Below, piece after piece: positions 37,191-48,205 of a stretch of 64,000 nucleotides of DNA. The notes under the pieces are model-generated. The model saw only the letters and a program-made list of their open reading frames with translations. It was not told the DNA's origin and made no database searches. The stretch is from Sipunculus nudus. Its lineage: Eukaryota; Annelida; Sipuncula; Golfingiida; Sipunculidae. Within the stretch, counting starts at the first letter, position 1. The number at the start of each line of letters is the position of its first letter. The position numbers and the translations under genes are program-made. The DNA is taken from the NCBI GenBank assembly GCA_026874595.1, contig CM049310.1:28817058-28881057 (forward strand), written 5' to 3'.

Positions 37191-38270
37191 CATTCTCTCT
37201 TGAAAACAACAGGAATTTATTTCTCAATTGAGTGGGTTTAGTAAAATAAGTCAGTAGGCCTTTTGTGTAATTTTTTAGAGGTAAGGAAATTAAATAAAAT
37301 GTAGATCATATCAATGAGAACGGAAAGGAACATACTTTAATGTTAAATATTTAAATTGGTAACCTAATAGAGAGGTCTGCTATTGAATATAACAATTTTG
37401 CGTATTGCACAATGTGTAATGATATGTGCATAAAATCAGGTTAGTGTTCTGTTAATTGTTCATGTTAATATAGAATTTATCTGATTATTACATCTTAAAT
37501 TTAATAAAAGTTTAATAAGGGTAAATCCTTCGCCTCTCAGTATATTTGCTTCATGCTTCATGCAATGTATGCCTATGGGTTAGAGTAAATTTAACATACG
37601 GTAACGTGATTAAGCTTCGAAAAAAGACTAATTGGGGTTTAAGTATTATCAATTTCGTAAGCATGATTCATTATAGGCCTATTAAAAGTTTTTGTGTGGT
37701 GCAGCATGTGATTTAAAGTTGGAAAATGGTCAAAATGCTATATTGAAAATTCATATTTTATGTTTAACTTTTTTCTCTCAAAATTTTCACAACGTGTGAG
37801 GGGGAAACCCCCTCCCACGCCCAGCCCTCTTGGGCCCTTAATTACGCGTCCTAAAGTTCGTCATCCATGTGCCCCCCCCCCTTCCAAACATGCACACACA
37901 CACACACACACACACTCTCAGACACCAAAGCTTATGTAAATTGATGACCAATATGAAAAGTTCTTGACAGCAAGGTGGAAATATAACCATGCAGTCATAA
38001 ATACAATAAATAATAATACTACGTTAGGCTGTGTAAAACAACAATGCAACTTATGCAAGCCATTTTCTGTCATTTATATCAAAGCTATCTCGATATCTAA
38101 CTGTTTTATTTCTTCAAGGTTTCTTCTTGCAGGGTGTATGTCGTTTAGAGGTGATTGAATTTAACAAAAAGAGCCAATGTATATAAATACCAGCAGATTC
38201 ATAAATTAACTCTGCTTTCTTATCTATGCACAGGTTTATCTTTATTTCTGGGTCATTTCTAAAATGTAAT
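37191..38270. other. non-coding spacer
   Basis: AT-rich DNA without supported exons. Contains a C10 run (37,872-37,881) followed by a CA microsatellite (37,892-37,913). Confidence 0.45.
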
Positions 38271-38319
38271 TGTATCCGCCAAAACGAAGTTTTGCGGATA
38301 CTATGTTTTTGACCGGGTT

Positions 38320-38377
<58 letters not shown>

Positions 38378-39748
38378 GTTCGTTTCCGGAGAACTCCTCT
38401 GAGACTACTGGACAGATTTTTCCGAAACTTACACAAATTATCGGGTCACATGTGAACTGGTGCCTAACCAAGTGACCTTGACCTCTGACCTTTCGTCTCT
38501 GCCCAGCGTCCGTTTGTGCGTCTGTTTACTTACATAAACCCATATATCTCGGGAACCGTTTGACCGATCCGGAAAATTTTTTTACACAAATGTAGCCCTG
38601 GGATAGCTTTATAACATACACAACAAAAGGTGGCGCCACCTGCAACCATGTTTGCACAGTGTCCATCTGTTCATCTGCCTGGGGTTAAAATCACTCATAT
38701 CTCTGCAGTGGTTTGACTAATTCACCTAAAATTTGGCATGCATATACATCCTAGATAGCTTTCTCAATTTTATGACAGGTGGCGCCACCTACATTCACGT
38801 TAACGCTCCACACATAAACCCATATATCTCGGGAACCGTTTGACCGATCCGGAAAAAAATTTTACACAAATGTAGCCCTGGGATAGCTTTATAACATACA
38901 CAACAAAAGGTGGCGCCACCTGCAACCATGTTTGCACGGTGTCCATTTGTTCATCTGCCTGGGGTTAAAATCACTCATATCTCTGCAGTGGTTTGACTAA
39001 TTCACCTAAAAATCGGCATACATATACATCCTAGATAGCTTTCTTGATTTTATGACAGGTGGCGCCACCTACATTCACGTTGACGCTCCACACATAAACC
39101 CATATATCTCGGGAACCGTTTGACCGATCCGGAAAAAAATTTTACACAAATGTAGCCCTGGGATAGCTTTATAACATACACAACAAAAGATGGCGCCACC
39201 TGCAACCATGTTTGCACAGTGTCCATTTGTTCATCTGCCTGGGGTTAAAATCACTCATATCTCTGCAATGGTTTGACTAATTCACCTAAAATTCGGCATG
39301 CGTATACATCCTAGATAGCTTCCTTGATTTTATGACAGGTGGCGCCACCTACATTCATGTTAACGCTGCAGACATCCAAGCTCATATCTCGGGAACCGTT
39401 TGACCGATCCGGAAAAAAATTTTACACAAATGTAGCCCTGGGATAGCTTTATAACATACACAACAAAAGGTGGCGCCACCTGCAACCATGTTTGCACAGC
39501 GTCCATCTGTTTGTCTGCTGTGGGATAAAATCACTCATATCTCTGCAGTGGTTTGACTTTTCCACTTGAAATTTTGCATGTGTATATATCTTGGATAGTT
39601 TCAAGTTCAAATAACAGGTGGTGCCACCTACAATCATGTTTATGTGGCAGAGATCCAATACTAATATTTTACATATGTAACTCTATATCCCCTTGCCACT
39701 CAATCCATGCCTCACTTCACCCGTCCTTCTCTGATTTTGGCGGATACA
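38271..39748. mobile_element. TIR element with four 280-bp units
   Basis: A perfect 14-bp terminal inverted repeat, TGTATCCGCCAAAA at 38,271-38,284 and TTTTGGCGGATACA at 39,735-39,748. The left end also folds on itself: GTATCCGCCAAAAC, GAA, GTTTTGCGGATAC (38,272-38,301). Inside are a (CCG)n run (38,321-38,376), a GTGACCTTGACCTCTGACC phrase, and four tandem units of 280 bp starting near 38,541, 38,821, 39,101 and 39,381, each with GGAACCGTTTGACCGATCCGG and two GGTGGCGCCACCT palindromes. No coding capacity; arginine-rich frames across (CCG)n are artefacts. I see no target duplication. Confidence 0.85.
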
Positions 39749-39749
39749 C

Positions 39750-40024
39750 GTAGTCGCTTGTCGACTACCCGTATTCTAGTTGGGAGAAGACCTAATGCGC
39801 ACGCGCATTGTAAAACACAACGGACTGATTGCAGCCTGCGACTGGCAGGTTTATGACCTAATACGCATGTGTGTTTGCGTTTTACCTTACCGGCACACAA
39901 CCCGGCAACTTTCCCAGAATGTTCAGTTGGAATTCCTTTATAGTAGTGTGGCGAAGACCCGGCGTGGTCATGAACGGTTGAAGGGACGTAGTGTTTGGCG
40001 TGTCAACTAAAAATCCCAAAGGCA
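39750..40024 (+). other. possible 5' untranslated exon
   Basis: A GC- and CpG-richer segment that ends in a strong donor, AAAGGCA|GTAAGTC, at 40,024/40,025. The next good acceptor leading to an ATG is at 43,316, 3 nt before the CARD start, so it could be the leader exon of the CARD-ankyrin gene. A tiny upstream ATG frame (ATGAACGGTTGA) lies inside. The left end cannot be placed. Right after the TIR element a hairpin GTAGTCGCTTGTCGACTAC occurs (39,751-39,769). Confidence 0.28.
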
Positions 40025-40794
40025 GTAAGTCTGGTTTTATTTTGATTGTTCGAAACATCATAAAATTATATGGCATCTATTTAATGCAAAGAGTGGAGGT
40101 ATTGTGTTATCCACTGTTTCCAAACATGTGCTTGTAAAGTGAATCCTTCCTTAATGTTCGCGCACCCGCTATATATACAGCCATAGGCCTACTGTAAGAC
40201 ATCTCACATGGATTTGAATTACAAGGTTAAATAACAGCTCAGCACACATATACACACAAACATGCTGATATTTCTTTGTACACGGGTAATAAAAACAGCC
40301 TTTGTGTAGTGTAACACTATCGTTTCCATCATGTCACAGTTTCGTCGTGTGCTGTGTACAAACACTGCCGAGTGCTGACCAAGTACCTATCATGTCACTT
40401 AAGTGGTGACCAGGTGACACTGATATCTCAACCCCACTGCAGGGTCCGTAAGCTGGTACAGCTGAAATCCTGACATAATGATCTGATAAAATAACCTCTC
40501 TTATATATTTTTTTGTGTATTTTACTGCCGACAGATACATGATGCATAACACAATTCCGCTTATCTGATATGTTTAAGATACATTTCCTTCAACACAGTT
40601 GCATGAATCGTTATTGATTGGCGTTATTCTGGCCTAGAACAGGCTAAAACCGCCAATACCTACTGATCCAACTAATGTCTTATGAAGGAACGGACTTCGT
40701 GGATTATCTGTTTACATCTGAATTGACCTTGTTTTGGACCAAATATCAGACACAAATAACGATTCATGCGACTGTTCCTTCAACCATAGGTAAA

Positions 40795-40925
40795 ACTGGT
40801 CATAACAGCAAGTCACGTGCTAATCATTACAGCAAGTCACGTCCTGATTATTACATTAAGTCACGTCCTGATCATTACAGCAAGTCACGTCCTGATCATT
40901 ACAACAAGTAACATCCTGATCCAGT
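40795..40925. repeat. 24-bp minisatellite, small block
   Basis: Five to six copies of a 24-bp unit with core CAGCAAGTCACGTCCTGA plus TCATTA. The same unit forms the large array at 42.1 kb, 1.2 kb away. Confidence 0.92.
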
Positions 40926-40929
40926 AGCG

Positions 40930-41991
40930 GATTCCCCCCCCCCCCCGGTTGAGCTGAAACATCTCTCATTTTACCTATTTCTTTTCCCATGTATTCGTAA
41001 TTAATTTTCATGAAACATATTTCTTTTTTATTGCCCAGCAATAAGATAATTAAATTACCCACAGTTTATTACTTTCCAATCCATAAGTTAAGTTGTGGAT
41101 ATTAATGAACACTTTTGTGATTTACTCCATATTAAGATAGCATCCAAATCTTCGCGGTATGGATCCAGTATTTAGGAAAGAAGGGCTCCAACCCAGGTGG
41201 ACTGATGAAAAAACTTAACAAAATGGTCCCCGGGTCCGGAAAAGGGGGTCAAGAACCGCAAAATTTGGTCGTAAATAACCCCCCCCCCCCCCCCACCCCG
41301 GTCCACTTCTGATTTCCATAACGGGAGGAGTCTTTCCGTTATTACACTCTTAAGGGTCACAACACCGAGGAGCCCCAAAAATTGCATTCGCCTGTAAGTG
41401 CGGCACTACCTTCCCATTAGCCTAACCTCAGCCTTGGTTGGGGTCGACTGTTAAAAAATTCACTGCTTTACAGCTGATTATCAAACTCACGAGCTGTGCT
41501 CTGCTGAGTCCGTTGCGCTGGCTATAGACTGCTGAAGCCGGTAAAAAGTTTGACATAGAACTTGAACATTATATCAATGATTTTAAGAACGAGAATTACT
41601 TTTAAAAGATGATATTTAGCAAGTTATAAACATAGTTGCGCATTTTCACCATTGACATCAAAATGTTACTTTCAAGTAAATATCCTAATTTTGAAGAGAT
41701 AAATATTAAAACCGGCCACACGTTGTTATACAACCACCCCGTAACGTTTAACTGCGTTATGAAAATTGACTTCACAAAATTGTAGTTGAGGAACAGAAAT
41801 GCTCATTTTTTATTTGATAGGTGCCTCAATATGTCTCCTTTACATTGCGTATTTTAAAAAGTTCCAAAAATGGGAGTGGGACAGATACCATGTAACATCA
41901 ATCAAATGTTACAGTGAAATAGGTTGAATAAAAACAAAAACAAATATTTCTATTTTCATAGACTAAAACGTTACTTAATAATAATAATATA

Positions 41992-42046
<55 letters not shown>

Positions 42047-42107
42047 AATTTACAAAACATTTAAAGAACTTAGTTTTTAGTAATACCGCCATAGTAATAC
42101 CGCCACT
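40930..42107. other. spacer between minisatellite blocks
   Basis: Contains C runs at 40,934-40,946 and 41,278-41,294 and a TA run at 42,000-42,042. A GTCCACTTCTG-type phrase after the second C run resembles one beside the G run at 61.49 kb. No exon supported. Confidence 0.5.
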
Positions 42108-43065
42108 GTGATCATTACAGCAAGTCACGTCTTGATCATTACAGCAAATTCCGTCCTGATTATTACAGCAATTCCCCTCCTGATTATTAAAACAATTCCC
42201 GTCCTACGCATGACAGCAAGTCACGTCCAGATCATTACAGCAAGTCACGTCCTGATCTTTACAGCAAGTCACTTCCTGATCATTACAGCAAATCACTTCC
42301 TGATCATTACAGAAAGCCAAGTCCTGATCATTACAGCAAGTCACCTCCTGATCATTACAGCAAATTCCGTCCTGATTATTACAGCAATTCCCCTCCTGAT
42401 CATTACAGCAATTCCCCTCCTGATTATTAAAGCAATTCCCATCCTACGCATGACAGCAAGTCACGTCCAGATCATTACAGCAAGTCGCGTCCTGATCTTT
42501 ACAGCAAGTCACTTCCTGATCATTACAGCAGATCACTTCCTGATCATTACAGAAAGCCAAGTCCTAATCATTACAGCGAGTCACTTCCTGATCATTACAG
42601 CAATTCCCGTCCTGATTATTACAGCAATTCAAGTCCTGATTATTAAAACAATTCCCATCCTACGCATGACAGCAAGCCACGTCCTCATTACAGCAAGTCA
42701 CGCCCTGATCATTACAGCAAGTCTGTTCCTTGTCATAACAACAAGTCACTTCTTGATCATTACAGCAATTTCCGTCCTGATTATAACAGCAATTTCCCTC
42801 CTGATTATTAAAACAATTCCCGTCCTACGCATGACAGCAAGTCACGTCCAGATCATTACAGCAAGTCACGTCCTGATCTTTACAACAAGTCACTACCTGA
42901 CCATTACAGCAAATCAATTCCTGATCATTACAGAAAGCCAAGTCCTAATCATTACAGCAAGTCACGTCCTGATCTTTACAGCAAGTCACTTCCTGATCAT
43001 TACAGCAAATCACTTCCTGATCATTACAGAAAGCCAAGTCCTAATCATTACAGCAAGTCACCTTA
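42108..43065. repeat. 24-bp minisatellite with 240-bp higher-order unit
   Basis: About 40 copies of the 24-bp unit. Variant units recur in order: a CTACGCATGACAGCAAG unit at about 42,212, 42,456, 42,660 and 42,825, and a CAGAAAGCCAAGTCCT unit near 42,310, 42,550, 42,930 and 43,026. The two early 240-bp spacings show a higher-order unit of ten monomers, with later deletions. Since 24 is divisible by 3, a 343-codon frame stays open with an 8-residue period. I regard it as an artefact, not a gene. Confidence 0.93.
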
Positions 43066-43318
43066 TCCATTCAACAGGGTTAATATTGACAGGCCCACGT
43101 CCCATAGATATACATATATATGACTGTCATTTACTGTAACGTTTTTTATGAATTCATATACTGGGAGGGAAACTTGCGACTGTTACCCCTTTTTTATGTG
43201 CGGATACAATGTACTTTCCTTGCAAGGTATTAATAAAGTATATCTTATCCTATAACCTAATAAATGGATATCTGTACTAGTGACGTCTAATTCGACAAAG
43301 AGACTCCTTTTTTCAGAG

Positions 43319-44223
43319 ATGGTTGACGCTCATATCTCCATTATAAATTGTCATATGGAGTACCTGCTTAAAACGATTGATTTGCGGGATGGTATATTGT
43401 GGGCCAAACTTCTAAAGAAAGAAGTCATCAGTGATTTTCAATACAGCGGAATAAAGGTAATCAGAAAGGTACTAAACATGCATAAAACATGGTCCCCAAG
43501 TCTGATATTCGGGCAAAACCATGTCAGATATAAGCAATTAATTGATTTTAACTCCTCAGATTTTGTATTTTGGATGAAATCCGACGCCCATTATATTTAC
43601 ACTATATGTAATGTATTTCAAACATCAATAGTTATTAGATGGTTTGCTTTATTTGAATGGAAATCTTTATAACTGAAGATAAGTTTACAACGTTTTTTAC
43701 TAACTTATTCAAATAAGAAAGATACTAAAAACATTTCCAGTGAAAATAATTTTTATGTCTTCAGTTTATCCTTGATTTTAAGAAATACAGTCTTTTCAAT
43801 ACAGCCTATGATTTTATGAGGGCTTTAGAAACTGAGTCTTCACAACTGTTTGGCGTATGAAAAATATCACTATTGTTCCCATAACTGATACATAGCCGGA
43901 GATTATCAACTTCCTCGAAATGTTGTAATGATGTATTATATATTTCTACCACACATATTCATTTAGTAAACCAGGTGTAAATGAACACAATATATTATTT
44001 CTATATGTTGATTCTATTCAAACCAATGAACCTCGGGGAAACTAATCTAATATGATGTTGCTTTCTAAACATTAATGTATAAATAAGGACGGATGCAAAA
44101 CAAACCTTCAAGAGGTGCAAGCTTTGTTACAACATCTAAAGAAGATAACACAGGAGAAATGGATGGGCTTTCTCCTCTGTCTCAAAGAAGCCAACTACGC
44201 TGCCGTTGCCACATTGTTGTCTG
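43319..44223 (+). CDS. CARD exons of the CARD-ankyrin gene
   Basis: Exon 43,319-43,456 (46 codons, ends phase 0) and exon 44,088-44,223 (ends phase 1). Together they give about 92 residues, the usual size of a CARD. Helix-like parts are HISIINCHMEYLLKTID, ILWAKLLKKEVIS, NLQEVQALLQHLKK and KWMGFLLCLKEANYAAVATL followed by LSG. The W..FL..L.E...  ..A.LL.G pattern at the end is the best-conserved part of the CARD fold. A death or DED domain is the main alternative. The acceptor of the second exon (ATAAATAAG) is weak. A 32-nt linker exon, 46,644-46,675 (GSNNGQSGQQ), joins it to the next region. Confidence 0.68.
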
Positions 44224-47200
44224 GTAATATTCATTTATAACCATTTAATGTTTATTTTTTATTTTAAAAATACACTTATCATTATATATCGTGTGCTTGA
44301 TGTTAACACGAATAAGAGTTACAATAAGAATTTAAAGGTACAATGGTAAATTGTTAATGACAGTCACTTTTTAGCTCAGCTGACTGTAAGCCATCTGAGC
44401 TATAGTCGTGGTCCTTTGTCCGTCGTCCGTCCGTCCGGCCGTCCGGTCGTTAACAGGGCACGTTTTAAAACCGTTGGACCTACGAATCCAAAATTCTGCA
44501 TACCATTAGATGTCCCCAAAATCTCCTACCATACCGAAAATTGGGTCATTAGAACTTCGTTCCTTCGAGATATTAAGGAAAAACCTCCGTTTTCCATAAA
44601 AAAGCAATTGTTACACTTCAAGTCTGCCTAATATCAAAACCACTGATCTGTTTTTGATCGTATTTAGTATTCATATTCTTCCATATATTTACTGTGCACA
44701 TACCAAAAATTAGGTCAGTATTGGGTATTATTTTGAAGTTATAGGCCCAAATATAATGCAATTTTTTAAAAATCAGGAAATATATTTGCTCACTTAACAT
44801 GAGAATTGCTGAAGCTGAAGACTTTTTTTCAGGAATATAACTTTATTTAATCAAGATTAAATTGTTTACCCAAAATTAGATCTGAATTTTGCAAATTTTT
44901 CAAGTTATTAGCATAAATAAAAAATTAATACCTTAAATTTTGTCAGACTTTGGCAGTGGCACGTTTTTTCCCTGTAAGCACTGTTGATTTAATTTTCACA
45001 GCATATATATATAAGGATTTAATCTTTTAAAATCTGAAATTTCAAAGAAATTGTTTGAAAAGAGTAGCTTTTATTCAAGTTTTCATACACCATGTCAAGT
45101 GTTGTTTATATCTGGCCCACCTAGTAGTACAGCCTTCACTTGCATTATGTAACCCACCCAGGCAGCTTGCCTTGACCCAGCTTGGCCACTACTAGCAGGC
45201 TTCTCCTCTGCCCTGCACTCAACCCCCCCCCCCCCCCCAGCTGGTGCATAAACTAGATAAATGTTATAATTTTCTGTATTTTATTTTATTCTTGGACATG
45301 CTACATTTTAGATTTTGGATTGTACCACCAGGGTTACAATGATTAAAGTGCACATTTAATTGTGTCCACAAAGTGATGTATTGCTATGAAAGTATGGATG
45401 TTCATCAGATAAGTAATGCTTTACTTCAGAAGAGTAAAACTTCACCAGGTGTGAAATTGACTATTAATTCCAGTTATTAATTATAGCTTAGATTGTAATT
45501 AGCATAATGATATTGTTTGTCCCTCATTCAACCATTTGAAAAGATGTTTTTATTTTTCAAATTTACTGAATCTTTTATTTTATTTCGGTGAATAAAACTC
45601 CAGTGTGCAAAACTTTTTAATAGGAATTCAAGGAATAATTTTGTAGATGCCATGTTGTGGCATTATTTTCTTTTACATTCAGTTTAAACATTTGATTTAA
45701 AAATAATAAAATATATGTGTATGCATAATATGACCCAATGTGAGCTACAATCTGGATATATAATGATTGCAACTTAGAATTCTAATATTTTAACTTATAT
45801 TTTCACTTTTATATTACAAATTAGAACACTTGTAAATAAAAAAATGAATCATATAAAAACTATTAGAGAAAAAAGTAGATATGCTAAATAAATAGGCTTG
45901 TATATAAACTTAAATGCATTATTCCTTTGAATGTGAAATGAAGGTATTAGTCCATTCTGTCCACTTGCCTGTTCATCTGTAAATTTTTCATATGCATCAC
46001 AGTATCTCAAAACTTTTACTGTTTTTCTTCATGATAAGACACGGTGCAAATACTTTGCAAATGTATATGAATATGAATATGAATATGTACTCCATTATAA
46101 AATTTCTTGCATAAAAATGGGAATTCAGGTAAAAATGAAAGTATTTGAATACCAGTGCAAATACTTTCAAAATGTATTCATGAATGCATATATTCTATAA
46201 TATTATTTTAATAATTAGTTCAGTTATATTTTATTTAAAAAATCATATGATTCTCTTATTATTTTTAATAAATATTATATTGGCACAACATTTGTTATTA
46301 AATTTTAATAAATAGTTAAACTCTATTATTTTATGTGCTGCTTATAAGTTATATGGCCAGGTCAAAATCTGTGTGACAATAGCACTCCATTTGTTAATAA
46401 AATAAATGAAATGAATCCTCTTCCCTGTCTCCAAAAATACTATCAAAATCATACATAAGCTAAACACCAACAACTCATAATAAAGCTTATATTTATTACC
46501 ACACAAAACCAGCATATGCCTCTTTCCCAAATCATATTTTTTATCATATATAACAGCTGAGCGCCGTGACCCATGGGTCCCTTGTTTTAAATTAATTTTG
46601 TTTTTGGAATTTTATTATAATTATTGATATTCCTATTTACCAGGCGGAAGCAACAATGGACAGTCTGGTCAGCAGGTGAGTGTTCTGCCATATTTCATTG
46701 AGTTTGCTTTGAAAGCTTAACTACAAAATGTCGTTTTTTCATGTATGTTGATGCTGCTCCTTTGTGAATAATATATTTGTTTTTATTCAAAGGAAGCATT
46801 TGAATTATCGCCCCCTAAACTTTTATTTGTGGCCGAATGTGAGGCGGCGTTAGACTCGCACTCAACGTCAGTCCTTTGTGATATGAAGCAAAACATTAAA
46901 ATTGTGGACAGGAAAATCAGCATAGATTGTCTGACAGAAGAAATGCTTCAGGATAAAGATCTCCAATCATACACCCACATCATCAGAACTCTTCCGGAAG
47001 TAGGAGATCCTCTAAACATAACCCTGCCGGAGCACAAAGTGTCACATGTCATATCCTGTACTGTGGATGAGTACTGCAGCAACAGCGGGACAAAGGAGAA
47101 AGCCTTGGACTGCCGAGAAAACTACCTGGCAATTGGAAGATCGGAACAAAATTTCTTCTTGGGAATGAAACTTTTCAAAACGTGGAGTCAAATCATGGAA

Positions 47201-48149
47201 CATGGCGACCCCCATGAAGAGTACGTCCCCGGTTGTATACTTCAAGATGACAGTATGTACGCCGAGATAAATGAGTCACATGCAAAGACACGGATCGTCG
47301 TGGATCTTGATACCACATACGAGGTTGCAGAGAAAACCGTTGCTTCCGTCGCCGACGCTCTCGATGGACTTAATACGTCTACAGCCATAGAAGTCATATT
47401 CATCGTGGCTTCACCTTGCCCATTCCAAGCAAATCTAGATCTGTTGCTTGAAAAACACACAAAACGAAAGTTAAGAGCAAAGAACTGCTTCATCGTCAAA
47501 CTTAAGTCGAGGGCCGACGTTCTGGATTTCCAAGATAATGCTATCTGGCTTTTTCTTCATCCGGCAAAACACAACACGTGGTTGAGATTTTTCCCTGTCA
47601 GCCGCGGGATTCCTCACATCGTGACAAGTGATACAGAGCTGTTTAGGCTGTATAAAAGTGTGTCTTCAGGGCTGATAAAACAGCATACTGTCACAGATTC
47701 TGCAACACTTAAAGCTGTAATACACAAGAAACTTGCTCAGATGAGCAACGCTTATGCATTAGCTAAGCAGCTGAGTCGAGAATTCTACACCAGTGAACCC
47801 GTGATAAGATCCCAAGGAGCACTTCTGAAAGCTTGCATTGGTAAATATCTATTTTTAATTATGATGGACCTTTAGTCTCGATTTTTGGATTTAATTAAAC
47901 TATGTCACAATACTCGACTCGCATTTCTTACACTCATCCGCCCCTGTTAGGTCTCTAGTCGGATGAAGTGCCTCCAGGTCCAACACGCTCTGCTATCTCT
48001 GCCGCCTTCAGTCAAGTAGAAGTGACCCGTATTTCAAGATATATAAAGTTTTCTAGTGTCCCTCTTCTTTTAATCTGAATTATCAATTATCAATTGCTTT
48101 TGAATCTCATTGATTAGGTCTTCTGAAATGCTATAGGCATATACATGTG

Positions 48150-48205
<56 letters not shown>

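Noticed and set aside
38242-38455. Arginine-rich frames on both strands
   Set aside because: They translate a (CCG)n run at the edge of a TIR element.
41440-41540. tRNA- or SINE-like GC patch
   Set aside because: I looked for A- and B-box order and a cloverleaf and could not fit them.
40795-43065. CRISPR-like direct repeats
   Set aside because: Units are contiguous without unique spacers and the genome is clearly eukaryotic.
42108-43139. 343-codon frame of repeated ITASHVLI-like octapeptides
   Set aside because: Produced by a 24-bp minisatellite; there is no splice or start context and no non-repetitive coding part.
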